NCBI GenBank assembly: GCA_947095535.1
Contig: OX352773.1
Span: 266,034,515-266,098,514, forward strand
DNA: 64,000 bases
DNA from: Poecilobothrus nobilitatus
Taxonomy: Eukaryota; Arthropoda; Insecta; Diptera; Dolichopodidae
Direction of reading: 5' to 3'
Program-made: the position numbers and the translations under genes
The notes under the pieces: generated by a model
Told to the model about the DNA's origin: nothing
Database searches by the model: none
What the model saw: only the letters and a program-made list of their open reading frames with translations
Shown here: one piece after another, positions 24,507 to 35,959 of the stretch
Layout of the letters: each line of letters opens with the position of its first letter
Numbering within the stretch: position 1 is the stretch's first letter

Positions 24507-26910
24507 TCAAGTAATTTTTTGTGTTTGTTTTTTAAAGTTTATCATTACACTTAGAAAACTGTATGCATTTTTTAAAATCTGAAAGAATATGTTTTAAACC
24601 AAAAATATTAAAGAAAAAAATCATTTTTAATATAACTTACATTAACAAAAGTTATTAAATTTATGTCCAAAATATATGCCTTCAGTTTAATTGGATTTGC
24701 AACGGCAAGGGCATGTGCAATTATTAAATCTTTTCTCTGTTTTGGTTCAATAAAATACCATTTTCGATCATAAATTGCTGATGGAGTATCCAAACTCTTA
24801 AAAAACAAAAGTTTATCTATTTTAATATTGGCAAAAAATTTAAACGACCGACATAAAATTTTAATGAAGACATAAATAACAAGTAGAAGAGACATGAGGT
24901 ACTTATTACTTAGATGAGCTTTCATTTTAAAAAAAATACACTTGAGAAATCAGATAAATTATTTCGAAACTACTTTACGGGGCATTTATCTTGGAACTTA
25001 GTGAACCTGCGCATCATCTTGGAACTTAGTGAATCTGGGCATCTGAAATTTGAAAACTGTGATTAAGTTTTATAGTAATAACTTCTGTAAAATTTGATTG
25101 TGCTGGCACAACAGCTTTGGGTAGCTGCCATACTGCTCCTCTTTTTAAATGCAAATAACTCAGTGTCTATTGATGCTGGATATATGAAATTTAGTGAAAA
25201 AATGTCAAGTTTCATGCCAGCAACTTATGAAAAATTTGGTTGAGCAGCAGGTTCAGGTAGCTTCTTTATATTGGAACACACTACACACACACTTAAGCTG
25301 GTAATCTAAAATCTTGTAAAGATGGTCAAGTTTTATAGAGACACCATATATCATGTTCATATGTGTATCCCAGAATTGACTCAGTCTACTTTACTGCACT
25401 CTCTCTCGTTTTAATTTATTTTGAATTAAAACCCTTTTATTTTAAAAAGTTTTTTATAACTCAATTATTTAATTATGACTAATAGATGTAAGAAAATATT
25501 TTAAATAACAAATCCGAGTCCATATCCGAGAGGAAAAGAAAAATTCTATATTTAATAAAAATCTATCAATCAGTCAACCACAAAGCCAAATTTTTAAAAA
25601 TATCTGCTGATTAAAATAAATTATGACAAAAAAATTATAAACTATTTATAGAATTATTTTTCTTTACTTACAGCTGTAATAATATTATCTCCTTCTCTAT
25701 ACAAAATAAAACTAAGACCTGTTACGTTTATAAAGGCTGCAAAAAAGAAGAATAAGGTTTCACCATAGTCACCCCACATGTTGGTTTCCTATATATAGAA
25801 AATTTTAATATTTACTTAAAAACTCTTTTTATTTAAGAAAAGTATTGTAAAGGATTTTACCATTGAATGAAGCATTATATAGCACAAAACTAAAGCCATA
25901 AAAAAATAATCGATTAAGACCGATAATTTAAGAATATCCTGTATAGTCTGTGCATTTCTATAAGTAAAATTATTAAAATTTTTTAAAAAGTTACGAATAT
26001 ATATTTATTTTATTTATACCTTAATATTTTTACATGTAATTCTATTTGTGATTTAAGAAATTTTCTCCATCTTTTAATATTATTTGAATCTTTTTCATCA
26101 TAACGCCATCTACAATTGACAATTCTCAATTGAAATTTAATATATAAAAGTAATGTAACACTAAATGTATCAGCAAACATTAATGCTGCATAAATAAAAA
26201 TGCTACTAAATAAAGCAACAACAAAAGCTCCGATAGAATCTGATTCATCAAAAAATGTTGGAAAGGATTCAACAACCTTCCTTGTTACATATCCTTTCGG
26301 AAAGAAAATTTTATTAAGAATCATATAGATTGATTCTATAATGACAATTTTAGTAAATTGTTGTATTAAAGTAAATGCATCATTTTCGATTTCCTTTAAA
26401 ATTTCCATTTCACGAGAGTTCCTTTTGGTATTAACATGTTGAATAAAATCTGTGCAGTCATTGATTATTTTTAAAATATCTAGACGGTTCATTTTTATTT
26501 AAAATTATATAAAAAATTAAAACTTCAAAATATGTCTTACCTTTTTTATAATAATAAAATGTTAAAATTTTAAAAAAACTTTTCAACCAAAGAGTTGCCA
26601 CAGCAAGATTTAGAGATAGGCTCTGAATATTATTATATGTATATTGAATCTATAGTTGAATGAAAGTATTAAAATTAAAAAAGAACGTTTAAGTTATTAT
26701 AAAAAAAAAAGTGCGGTTTAAATCATGTTTTACCAAAATGATTGAATAAATTGCAAATGTTATCATAAATAAAAATCCTCTCATAGAGGGAACGCTAGAA
26801 TTTCTTGGATTTATAAAACCAAAATATTGCATTGTCCACATGTGATATTTAAAAATCTTGTTATAATTAAATTCTTCAAAAATATGCGACAATTTTTTAA
26901 AAAATTTCAT
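24507..26910 (-). CDS. Odorant receptor, insect 7-transmembrane Or family, paralog A
   Basis: Seven exons on the minus strand join in one frame to 1188 bases, 395 residues plus stop: 26734-26910, 26541-26649, 26020-26479, 25861-25957, 25672-25788, 24641-24796, 24507-24578. All introns are GT-AG; five are 61-84 bases and intron 5 is 875 bases with a family P piece inside. Family hallmarks: TM1 in exon 1, 'SLSLNLAVATLW' TM2 in exon 2, an amphipathic pore-side C terminus with AIYDRKWY (residues 327-334), 'KLKAYILDINLITFVN' and a final 'ILKNAYSFLSV'. The length fits the family (about 380-420). The ATG at 26910 begins MKFFKKLSHIFEEF, a usual short cytoplasmic N terminus. The likely role is a ligand-binding subunit partnered by Orco in olfactory neurons; the ligand is unknown. 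Longer open frames running into introns at 24925 and 26492 are not real starts. Confidence 0.92.
25000..25425 (+). repeat. Family P 3' part inside Or intron 5, unit A
   Basis: It holds 'tagctgccatactgctcctc', 'aaataactcagtgtctat' and the family end 'cccagaattgactcagtcta' followed by 'ctctcgtttt'. A 31-base local direct repeat ('tcttggaacttagtgaa') starts it at about 24979-25040. It sits wholly inside intron 5 of the receptor gene, on the opposite strand. Confidence 0.65.
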
Positions 26911-27505
26911 TTTAATAATTTTTTCTTAAAAGTTTCTGACAAAACCTTTCAATCAAAGGAAACACTATTTAAATGAAATTCACTATTAATTTTCATTGAT
27001 TTAAATATGATTATTAAAAACACTGGGTCTATATTACATATTTATTATGTATTATGTATTAATTGGGTTTTTTTTTAATTTCTGCTATTTAAATAAATTC
27101 GTAATTCGATGTACCATGTGAACATCAAACATTGCAGTCTTTTAATAATAATGAAAAATCAATTATTGAAATATAATTGTAGAAACTTCATATTAAAATT
27201 AATATATACAAAGTAAATTAAATCAATTTACTGATTAATAATACATGATTTTTAAGTTTTTATATCCACTTTGAATTGGCAGGCATAAACCCCTTTCTAT
27301 ATCACACTTTATTTTACATGAATACTTTATTTCAATTGTTATTATGGGGTTTGTTCCTGCTTATAGGAAAATATAAAACTAATAATATTCTGTAAAAATG
27401 ATAAGTCAAAACAATTACCATATGGTTCCAAACCACAGATTTTATGTACATACATAAAGACACTAATGGAATATTTGCAACACACTAATGGAACATCAGA
27501 TTGAT
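26911..27505. promoter_or_regulatory. Upstream region of Or paralog A
   Basis: The 600 bases upstream of the Or start codon hold no gene. I see no clear TATA or initiator element that can be separated from the AT-rich background. The same stretch is nearly identical upstream of paralog B (35364-35970), so the two genes probably share regulation. A 69-residue minus-strand frame at 27342-27551 runs into family T sequence and is not credible. Confidence 0.35.
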
Positions 27506-27845
27506 TCCCTGATGCAAAAACATTTACGTTTCCGTACTGTAAGGGAGTCATAAACTCTCTAAAATATTGATTTTCACATCAGCAACATTAAGAAAATGTT
27601 AATCGTCAGAAGAAGAAATCATTTCGAAAATTATTATTTGTACAATATCTACATTTTGTACGGCCGAACAAAGCTTAATCGACTCAGAATTTGATTCTGA
27701 TCCAATCCATTCCTTTGAAGGTATATCTAGCTCGCTTATTTCGAGGTGTTACAAACGGAGGAGTAATTTTATTATACCTGATACTTATATAAAAATTATT
27801 GATACGGGTATAAAAATTATTTTTCATTGCTACAAATATTTATTA
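27505..27845. repeat. Family T start piece followed by inverted family P piece, unit A
   Basis: 27510-27605 resembles the family T start ('caaaaacatttacg', 'cacatcagcaacattaagaa'). 27650-27815 is family P on the minus strand: reversed it gives 'gggtataa', 'ggtataataaaattactcct', 'gtttgtaacacctcg' and 'tctgagtcgattaagc'. This nesting is conserved in unit B. Confidence 0.6.
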
Positions 27846-28149
27846 CATTTAAAATAAATATAAAAGTTGTTAGATTTAGATTCTAAATAAGCTGTTAAAT
27901 TTAAACATACATAAGTTATGTTTTTGTAAAATGATATATTTCTTCTTTTTATCCAAAAAACTACAGTTAAGATTTATTATAGATAGTTTAATTTTAGAAT
28001 ATTCAAAATTGTTTCTAATTTATTTCGTCTAAAATTTTCTATTTTGCATAGAAAAATGATTCGAATTGATTTATTAAAACTTTCGTAAATAGAAAACAAT
28101 ATGTTTTTGATTGTCTAAGATTTTGATCTTTTATTCTCTTTCAGTAGTT

Positions 28150-28530
28150 CTCACGGTGTAATAAATTTGCCATTACGTGTGTGACATCCTTAAGGAAAGA
28201 TAAATAGATACAGTAAAATACACATACACATAAATTCTTGCTCAAAATCAAATTATGTATTAATTTAGTCATATGTACTTCCGCCCGCCCGCACTTCAAC
28301 TTAAATAATAATGAATTTTGACATTTTTATACCATTTCATCACTTTAAAATTGTTAATTTTGCTATTTAAATTCAAATGGCGCTTTCGAATAGTTGTCAT
28401 ACAATTTCTTTCTTTATATAAAAATCTCTATTAAAACAAAGTATCTGAAATTTATAATTTAAATTTTATATGAAAATAACTATTATATCTGTTATCTAGG
28501 TATCTAGATAACTAGACTATAGCGCAGTAG
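28150..28530 (+). repeat. Family P copy, diverged, unit A
   Basis: The order matches family P: 'ggtgtaataaatttgccatt', 'acgtgtgtgacatcc', 'cccgcccgcacttcaact', 'gaatagttgtcatacaattt'. No inverted terminal motif remains. The counterpart is at about 36615-36995. Confidence 0.6.
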
Positions 28531-28616
28531 GTTTGGGCCATACAACTTCTTCTTACCAACCGCATACATGAATGTATAAGGTAAGTATTGTTTTCACACT
28601 AAAAATTTATCCTTGA

Positions 28617-28680
28617 GTGCGTGTGTGCGTGTATATGTGTGTGAGTGTGTGTGCGTGTGGGTCTGTCTCTGGGCACGTGT
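28617..28680 (+). repeat. GT-rich simple repeat, unit A
   Basis: An imperfect (GT)n tract with interspersed GC ('gtgcgtgtgtgcgtgtatat'); the counterpart is at about 37082-37145. It is one of the few GC-containing simple repeats in the window. Confidence 0.8.
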
Positions 28681-28817
28681 ACAGCCTAATTTTTTGAAAT
28701 TCATATTTAAGGATTTGATGTAAATATCTCGGATTCATAACCGCAAATCGGATAACCGCAAGTTGTAGTTGTAGTGAAATAGTTTTTTTTAAATCTTATT
28801 TAGATGATCGACGATAA

Positions 28818-29273
28818 ATGGTAAGGGTAAATAATACACTTAGTCAACTAGAAACAATTATAAAGGGTATTCGGCAAGGCTCAATTCTCGGGCCTGATCT
28901 CTTTATTTTCATTAACATTTCGTACCTTAACCTAAGCGGTTCTATCCAACTCTATGCAGATGATGCTGTATTAAAGTATCAATCGACAAATGAGAATGAT
29001 ATTAAGAGAGATATCGATAATGACTTTAAGATGATTACGGAATGGCTTAATAAACACCGTTTGTGATTAAATGTAAAAAAAACCAAAATTATGTTGTTCG
29101 AAAATAAAAAATTTTCTAATTTAAATTTCCAATTTAATAATGAGACGGTAGAAGCAGTAAAGCAATTTAATTACCTAGCTTTAATCTTAGATAGTAAGTT
29201 GAAATGGTGTGAACATGTGGAGAATGTCATTAAAAAAAATCAAAAATTAAAATCAAATTATATATTTACATAA
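28818..29273 (+). pseudogene. Reverse transcriptase relic, Jockey-like, unit A
   Basis: One frame of 151 codons is broken by a single TGA (29064-29066). It shows motif B 'IRQGSILGPDLF', the catalytic motif C 'LYADDAVL', motif D 'LNVKKTKIMLF' just after the stop, and motif E 'FNYLALILDSKLKW'. These are the palm and thumb of a non-LTR reverse transcriptase. The fingers, endonuclease and RNase H domains are missing, so it cannot work. The TGA is shared with the copy in unit B and therefore predates the duplication. Confidence 0.85.
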
Positions 29274-29623
29274 TATATGTATGTATAAATTGATTTTGAT
29301 TAAATATATAAGTTGAAAAGAGCAGTTTAAATTGAAAAGCAAAAATGGTTTTATTTGAAAAAAAAGTTTAAAATTATTTTAAAATAGTTTTATTTGAATG
29401 AAAAAAAGAGATATAGGTATATATATTATATATAGTTCATATAATATATGTATATAAATATAACTTTTAGAAATTGAATCATATCGTTATGAATATAGAT
29501 CACAGTTTTTAAAATTTTTATTTTAAATCACTTTTTCTCATCTTAAAAAATTTATAATTTCAGAAAGAATCTATTTGTTTTTGCATGTATCATTTTTTTT
29601 GCATATATTGTAGATAATTTATA

Positions 29624-30171
29624 ATGTTTAAAGACATTAAAAGCAATTCGCGTAAGTCTGAAATAACTTGCGTGATATGCAACAAAAGTAAAAGGTCTTT
29701 TAATGGTACATTTTATAGATTTCCAAAGAACGAAAACCTTTTGGAAACGAAAACCTTATGGTCCACTAAATGTAATGTGAGTATTGAAAACATAAAAAAA
29801 AAAATTTAGAATATGTCAAGACCATTTTGATACAGAATTTTTGGGAAAAAGAAAATTAAAAGAAGTGGCCATTCCTACCCAATTTCAAATCAATATATTT
29901 GATCACTTTTTTTCTCAAAACTTTCATCAAAAGAACTTAAAAAAAAAATATTTTATATTGTTGTTTGGAAGCTACTAATAAATCGAATAAATATTCTACG
30001 TGGTTCAACGAAAATGAAAAATAATTTACGCATAAAATTAAGTTTTTAGAATTACTAATCGATTTGTTATTAAAAAAAGAAACCAAACGGTTAAAGGAAA
30101 AATTAATACTTGAGCAAGAACAAAAAGCTAAGCAATCCAAGAGGAAAAAACAACAAAATAGTCAAAAATAG
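29624..30171 (+). pseudogene. THAP zinc-finger protein gene, broken, unit A
   Basis: The ATG at 29624 begins MFKDIK. The THAP C2CH finger reads CVIC, then 'FYRFPK' and W, then in the next frame ICQDHF with 44 residues between the CVIC and CQDH pairs, and 'KLKEVAIPTQ' (the AVPT-like box). The frame is lost in an 11-A run (29784-29794) and changes again at a 10-A run (about 29939-29948). A Lys/Glu-rich coiled-coil segment ends at 30171. This copy also has an extra TAA at about 30023 where unit B reads through. THAP domains bind DNA and occur in P-element-type transposases and host regulators; which applies is unknown. Confidence 0.7.
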
Positions 30172-30179
30172 TTCAAAAC

Positions 30180-31536
30180 TAAATATATAGAAATTTTGTC
30201 TCACATGGTCTGCAATTTTTGAGTAAATATTTTTTGAAATTTTTTTTTGGTTTTTAAAGGATTAATAACTTTAATTTTTATTTTTTTTAATGTATTATGA
30301 ATAGATTTAATCAAGTGAACAGGATCCAAAAAAAGTGCGAAGACCTTTTACTTCTGTTGCATTTTGCATCACTTTTTACTTCTGTTGCATTGCATCACTT
30401 TAATTTTTATTTTTTTTCCATGAAAATTTCGTTAAAAATCAATGCATGAGATTATTAATTTAAGTTAAATACCTACATATATTGTTAAAACGATTTATTA
30501 TGTTTTTATGTTAATTTTTTTTAAATCTTAAAATATTTTATTAAGCTTAGTTATAATTTAGTAAATAATTTTGGAAATAGTTTTTTATATTTTCTTGTAA
30601 AATTTGTTTACATAAATTTTGAATTTTTATTTTTTTGTAAATATGCTAATAAAAAGGGTTTTTTATGCCATTTGGAAAATTAATACTATCAGACTATACA
30701 TGTTAGAATTTTCATTGTGGCTTTTCCCCTTCTAAAGTTTTCCTTCTAGGTATTCTTTAATTTTAAGCAATAAAACATTTTTTTTAATTAATTTTATTTT
30801 CTTTTGTTATTTTTTGATTCCATATTTAGGTTGTGTACTAATATTCCTATTCTCTATTTAGGCACCTACTAATATTAAAAAGAAAACTGTTAAATAAAAT
30901 TTGATTTTTTTATTAATTTTTCCAAAAGTTTTAAAAATTATTTAATTTTATTAGTACTAGGTATATCATGTATATATATTTACTCTAAGTAGGAAAAGAA
31001 ACTTTTATTTTAGTCAATGCATAATTTAACATTGATTTGTTCCCTTATTACCTTAAGTTTATTTATTGAAACAAAATATTTAATAAAAATCACTTATTAT
31101 CACTTATTTTATTTTTTATTTATTTACCTACTTTAATACGTTGTTCTTATACATGCATAATAAAATTACTTTTAATTTTACTAAACACACATATACGCTA
31201 TTTAATACGCTTTATATATGCCAGCCAAAAATTATTAAACATTCAAATTCTAATAATTTCAAATCTAATAAACATACGTACAAACAAATAAGAATGAAAC
31301 GAATAAAAAAAAATATTACCACTACCATACCACCACAATTATAAAATAGTATAAATATGAAAAGAATACATTTCATTTTTTTATAAGCTGCAAATAAATA
31401 TTATTTCTGTATAAATTTTTTGTTCAAAATATGTTAATCTGCAACAAAACAGAATTTTGGGGTTCTATATTTTGCGCAGAAATGGTTTAAAAAATTTGTT
31501 CGGGATAAATACTCTATGTATATGATTTCTTTATAG
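30180..31536. other. AT-rich tail of unit A
   Basis: No gene was recognised. A tandem-like 'acttctgttgcatt(ttgcat)cactt' pair near 30350-30400 is missing from unit B. A 67-residue frame at 31141-31344 is conserved in unit B only because the DNA is; it has no motif. Confidence 0.4.
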
Positions 31537-32151
31537 TGTTAGTGTTTTATTATAAATATAAAATATATTTTTTTACATGTTGGCAAGGTCTCGTCAACAT
31601 CCTGTGTATTATATTATAGATAAGTTTTGCAAACAGACGGAGGGACAGAGCAAACTTAATAGCAAATTTTTCAAGATGTGCTTGAAAGAATAATTCATAA
31701 AAACATGAAAATTCAATATATAATAAAGAATGTTGACAACAAATATTCTGATTTAAATCCTAAACAAATGTTTTAAAACAAAATAATTTCGCAACATAAA
31801 AATATTGTACCTATATATTTTGTGTTTTGCTAAAGCCTAATACAAAACACATGTGATTGATTGAACTAAATTATTATAGGGGGAAAGATCAAAAATATAA
31901 TGTGTATGTTTGTATGCATGAATAATAAAAATGATAAAAATGTAAGTTTTAAATTCATATATACAAAATATATACATATTTTATTCAAAAAATGTTGATG
32001 AATAGATAGTTAAAAAAAAAAAGTTGCATGTGAATTGGATTCGAACAAAATGATCCGCTCTTTTAAAACCTGTACACTTTCCTCTGCACCATACTACACT
32101 TACAAATGTTGCTAACAGATTACGAAGATAATAAAAAGCATAACAGAATGA

Positions 32152-32179
32152 CAAATAAATAAATAAATAAATAAATAAA
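32152..32179. repeat. (AAAT)n microsatellite, unit B
   Basis: Counterpart of 23522-23550, one base shorter and ending in AAAC. Confidence 0.9.
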
Positions 32180-32634
32180 CCGACACCGACGAGTTAATAT
32201 AAAAGCATATTATAAACATTGGTTTGTAAAAACAAAAAAAATTTTTTGGAACTAAATATTTTTTTTTTTTATTGCATTTCATATAAAAATGGAAAATAAA
32301 AATTTTTTTTCCGTCCATTTTTACATTTATAGTTTAACAACGCATTTAAAAACTAAAGAACTAAAGTTATCAAAGGGTTATAAAAATACAGAAAACTTCG
32401 ATTCATCGAAATAAAAAAATTGATTATGTCAAAAATTTAAATATACAACCTTGAAAATAAACTAGTTTAAAAATGTCAAATTTTTCATAGAATATTTTCT
32501 TGTTAAACAAGAATTTAACTAGTTTATCGTGTTAAACATGTTTAACTGTTTAGTATGAACATAATATTACATACAAATTATAATTTAATACAAAAAAGTA
32601 TAAAATAAAATACATATTATGTAAAAAACATATT

Positions 32635-32908
32635 TTTTAAAATATGCTTTTATTAAAACCGAATTCGCCCCCTAAAAAGCGGAAAATAAAATTGATTTTA
32701 GAACTTGAGCATTTGGGACTGCTATAATATAAAATTAAATTGCTGGAATAAAAAAGAACCACCAACCCCAAATTTGTCAGATTTCTGTTAACCTTCTTTC
32801 AGCAAGTTACATTTATATTATAACAGTTCAAAATGCTCGAGTTCTACAATCAATTTTATTTTCTACTTTTTAGGGGACCAATTCGGTTGATAAAAGGATA
32901 TTTTAAAA
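32635..32908. mobile_element. Fold-back (snap-back) element, unit B
   Basis: Copy of the element at 24011-24284 with the same 110-base inverted arms. A few substitutions in the left arm (for example 'aaaaagcgg' for 'aaaaagtgg') are not matched in the right arm, so the arms are drifting. Confidence 0.8.
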
Positions 32909-33130
32909 AAAATGTTTTTTGCATATTTTGTTATTAAAATAAGAAAGTTAAATTAAATTTTATTTCCTTTATTCAACAAAATCAATTAGACATCAAATAT
33001 ACTTATTAGTAATTATTTTTATAATTTTTGAACATTAAATTAATGATATAAAAACATTTTATTAAAAAAATGCAACCTGATACAACATCAATATTTTATC
33101 TGATTATCTTAATTTTTAATAATTCAAAAT

Positions 33131-35363
33131 TCAAGTAATTTTTTGTGTTTGTTTTTTAAAGTTTATCATTACACTTAGAAAACTGTATGCATTTTTTAAA
33201 ATCTGAAAGAATATGTTTTAAACCAAAAATATTAAAGAAAAAAATCATTTTTAATATAACTTACATTAACAAAAGTTATTAAATTTATGTCCAAAATATA
33301 TGCCTTCAGTTTAATTGGATTTGCAACGGCAAGTGCATGTGCAATTATTAAATCTTTTCTCTGTTTTGGTTCAATAAAATACCATTTTCGATCATAAATT
33401 GCTGATGGAGTATCCAAACTCTTAAAAAACAAAAGTTTATCTATTTTAATATTGGCAAAAAATTTAAACGACCGACATAAAATTTTAATGAAGACATAAA
33501 TAACAAGTAGAAGAGACATGAGGTACTTATTACTTAGATGAGCTTTCATTTTAAAAAAAATACACTTGAGAAATCAGATAAATTATTTCGAAACTACTTT
33601 ACGGGGCATTTATCTTGGAACTTAGTGAACCTGCGCATCATCTTGGAACTTAGTGAATCTGGGCATCTGAAATATGAAAACTGTGATTAAGCTTTATAAT
33701 AAAAACTTCTTATGAAAAATTTTACTGTACTGGTACAACAGCTTTGGATAGCTGCCATACTGCTTCTCTTTTTAAATGCAAATAATTCAGTGTTTATTTA
33801 TGCTGGATATATGAAATTTAGTGAAAAAATGTCGAGTTTCATGTATGTCATGCAAATGTCAAGCAACTTGTGGAAAATTTAGTTGTTCTAGAACAGCAGG
33901 TTCAAGTAGCTTATTTATATTGGAACACACTTAAGCTGGGAATCTGAAATCTTGTAAAAATGGTCAAGTTTTATAGAGACAACATATATTATGTTCATAT
34001 GGGTATCCCAGAATTGACACAGTCTACTCTCCTTCAAAATATGTACGGGTTATAAAGATCAAATTATAATAAATTATGACAAAGAAATTATAAAATATTT
34101 ATAGAATTATTTTTCTTTACTTACAGCTGTAATAATATTATCTCCTGCTCTATACAAAATAAAACCAAAGCCGGTTACGATTATAAATGCTCCAAAAAGG
34201 AAAAATAACGTTTCACCATAGTCACCCCACATTTTGGTTTCCTATATACAGAAAATTTTAATATTTACTTAAAAACTTTTTTTATTTAAGAAAAGTATTG
34301 TAAAGGGTGTTACCATTGAATGAAGCATTATATAGCACAAAACTAAAGCCATAAAAAAATAATCGATTAAGACCGATAATTTAAGAATATCCTGTATAGT
34401 CTGTGCAATTCTATAAGTAAAATTATTAAAATTTTTTAAAAAGTTACGAATATATATTTATTTTATTTATACCTTAATATTTTTACATGTAATTCTATTT
34501 GTGATTTAAGAAATTTTCTCCATCTTTTAATATTATTTGAATCTTTTTCATCATAACGCCACCTACAATTGACAATTTGCAATTGAAATTTAATATATAA
34601 AAGTAATGTAACACTAAATGTATCAGCAAACATTAAAGGTGCAAAAACAAAAATGGTACTAAATAAAGCAACGACAAAAGCACCGATAGAATCTGAGTCA
34701 TTAAAAAATGTTGGAAAGGATTCAACAACTTTCCTTGTTACATATCCTTTCGGAAAGAAAATTTTATTAAGAATCATATAGATTGATTCTATAATGACAA
34801 TTTTAGTAAATTGTTGTATTAAAGTAAATGCATCATTTTCGATTTCCTTTAAAATTTCCATTTCACGAGAGTTCCTTTTGGTATTAACATGTTGAATAAA
34901 ATCTGTGCAGTCATTGATTATTTTTAAAATATCTAGACGGTTCATTTTTATTTAAAATTATATAAAAAATTAAAACTTCAAAATATGTCTTACCTTTTTT
35001 ATAATAATAAAATGTTAAAATTTTAAAAAAACTTTTCACGCAAAGAGTTGCCACAGCAACATTTAGAGATAGGCTCTGAATATTATTATATGTATATTGA
35101 ATCTATAGTTGAATGAAAGTATTAAAATTAAAAAATAACGTTTAAGTTATTATAAAAAAAAAAGTGCGGTTTAAATCATGTTTTACCTGAATGATTGAAT
35201 AAATTGCAAATGTTATCATTAATAAAAATCCCCTGATGGAAGGGAAGCTATAATTTCCTGGATTTGTATAACCAAAAAATTTAATTGCCCACATGTGATA
35301 TTTAAAAATCTTGTTATAATTAAATTCTTCAAAAATATGCGACAATTTTTTAAAAAATTTCAT
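33131..35363 (-). CDS. Odorant receptor, insect 7-transmembrane Or family, paralog B
   Basis: Seven exons parallel paralog A: 35187-35363, 34994-35102, 34473-34932, 34314-34410, 34125-34241, 33265-33420, 33131-33202. They join to 395 residues plus stop with all GT-AG introns. The exon 1 donor is CAG|GTAAAA. Intron 5 is 704 bases (171 shorter than in A) and contains a family P piece. By reading both genes I count 30 differing residues: 12 in exon 1, 3 in exon 2, 7 in exon 3, 1 in exon 4, 7 in exon 5, and none in exons 6 and 7. No stop or frameshift was seen, so it is likely functional. It shares near-identical upstream sequence with paralog A, and both point leftwards, head to tail. Confidence 0.92.
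33605..34045 (+). repeat. Family P 3' part inside Or intron 5, unit B
   Basis: Counterpart of 25000-25425 but visibly more diverged than the flanks ('agctgccatactgcttctct', 'cccagaattgacacagtcta'). It ends abruptly before 'ctccttcaaaatatgtacgg', where unit A carries a different intron segment. Confidence 0.6.
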
Positions 35364-35959
35364 TTTAATAATTTTTTCTTAAAAGTTTCTGACAAAACCT
35401 TTCAATCAAAGGAAACACTATTTAAATGAAATTCACTATTAATTTTCATTGATTTAAATATGATTATTAAAAACACTGGGTCTATATTACATATTTATTA
35501 TGTATTAATTGGGTTTTTTTTTAATTTCTGCTATTTAAATAAATTCGTAATTCGATGTACCATGTGAACATCAAACATTGCAGTCTTTTAATAATAATGA
35601 AAAATCAATTATTGAAATATAATTGTAGAAACTTCATATTAAAATTAATATATACAAAGTAAATTAAATCAATTTACTGATTAATAATACATGATTTTTA
35701 AGTTTTTATATCCACTTTGAATTGGCAGGCATAAACCCCTTTCTATATCACACTTTATTTTACATGAATACTTTATTTCAATTGTTATTATGGGGTTTGT
35801 TCCTGCTTATAGGAAAATATAAAACTAATAATATTCTGTAAAAATGATAAGTCAAAACAATTACCATATGGTTCCAAATAGCAAACCACAGATTTTATGT
35901 ACATACATAAAGACACTAATGGAATATTTGCAACACACTAATGGAACATCAGATTGATT

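Larger units (their letters stand above)
22911..31536. repeat. Tandem segmental duplication, unit A (8.63 kb)
   Basis: The segment is repeated directly after itself as unit B. Shared order: end of family T, (AAAT)n, fold-back element, Or gene on minus, family P and T pieces, GT-rich tract, reverse transcriptase relic, THAP gene, AT-rich tail ending 'gtatatgatttctttat'. Most of it is visibly about 98-99% identical to unit B. Differences include about 171 bases present here but missing in unit B within Or intron 5, and about 120 extra bases near 30300-30420. Confidence 0.95.

Noticed and set aside
24608..24925. 105-residue frame starting MKAHLSNKYL as a separate gene
   Set aside because: Its first part is intron; a strong acceptor (pyrimidine-rich, TTTAAG) at 24797 starts Or exon 6, and the last residues run past the GTAAGT donor at 24640.
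26010..26492. Frame starting MNRLD as an independent protein
   Set aside because: The ATG lies in intron 2, just upstream of the CTAG acceptor; joining at 26479 keeps the Or frame from exon 2.
29781..29813. A 33-base intron (GTGAGT...TTTAG) that would repair the THAP frame
   Set aside because: Far below the usual minimum intron length, and removal would also shorten the finger spacing; a homopolymer frameshift is more economical.
31141..31344. 67-residue frame conserved in both duplication units
   Set aside because: Conservation reflects recent duplication of the DNA; there is no motif, and differences between units are not biased to silent positions.
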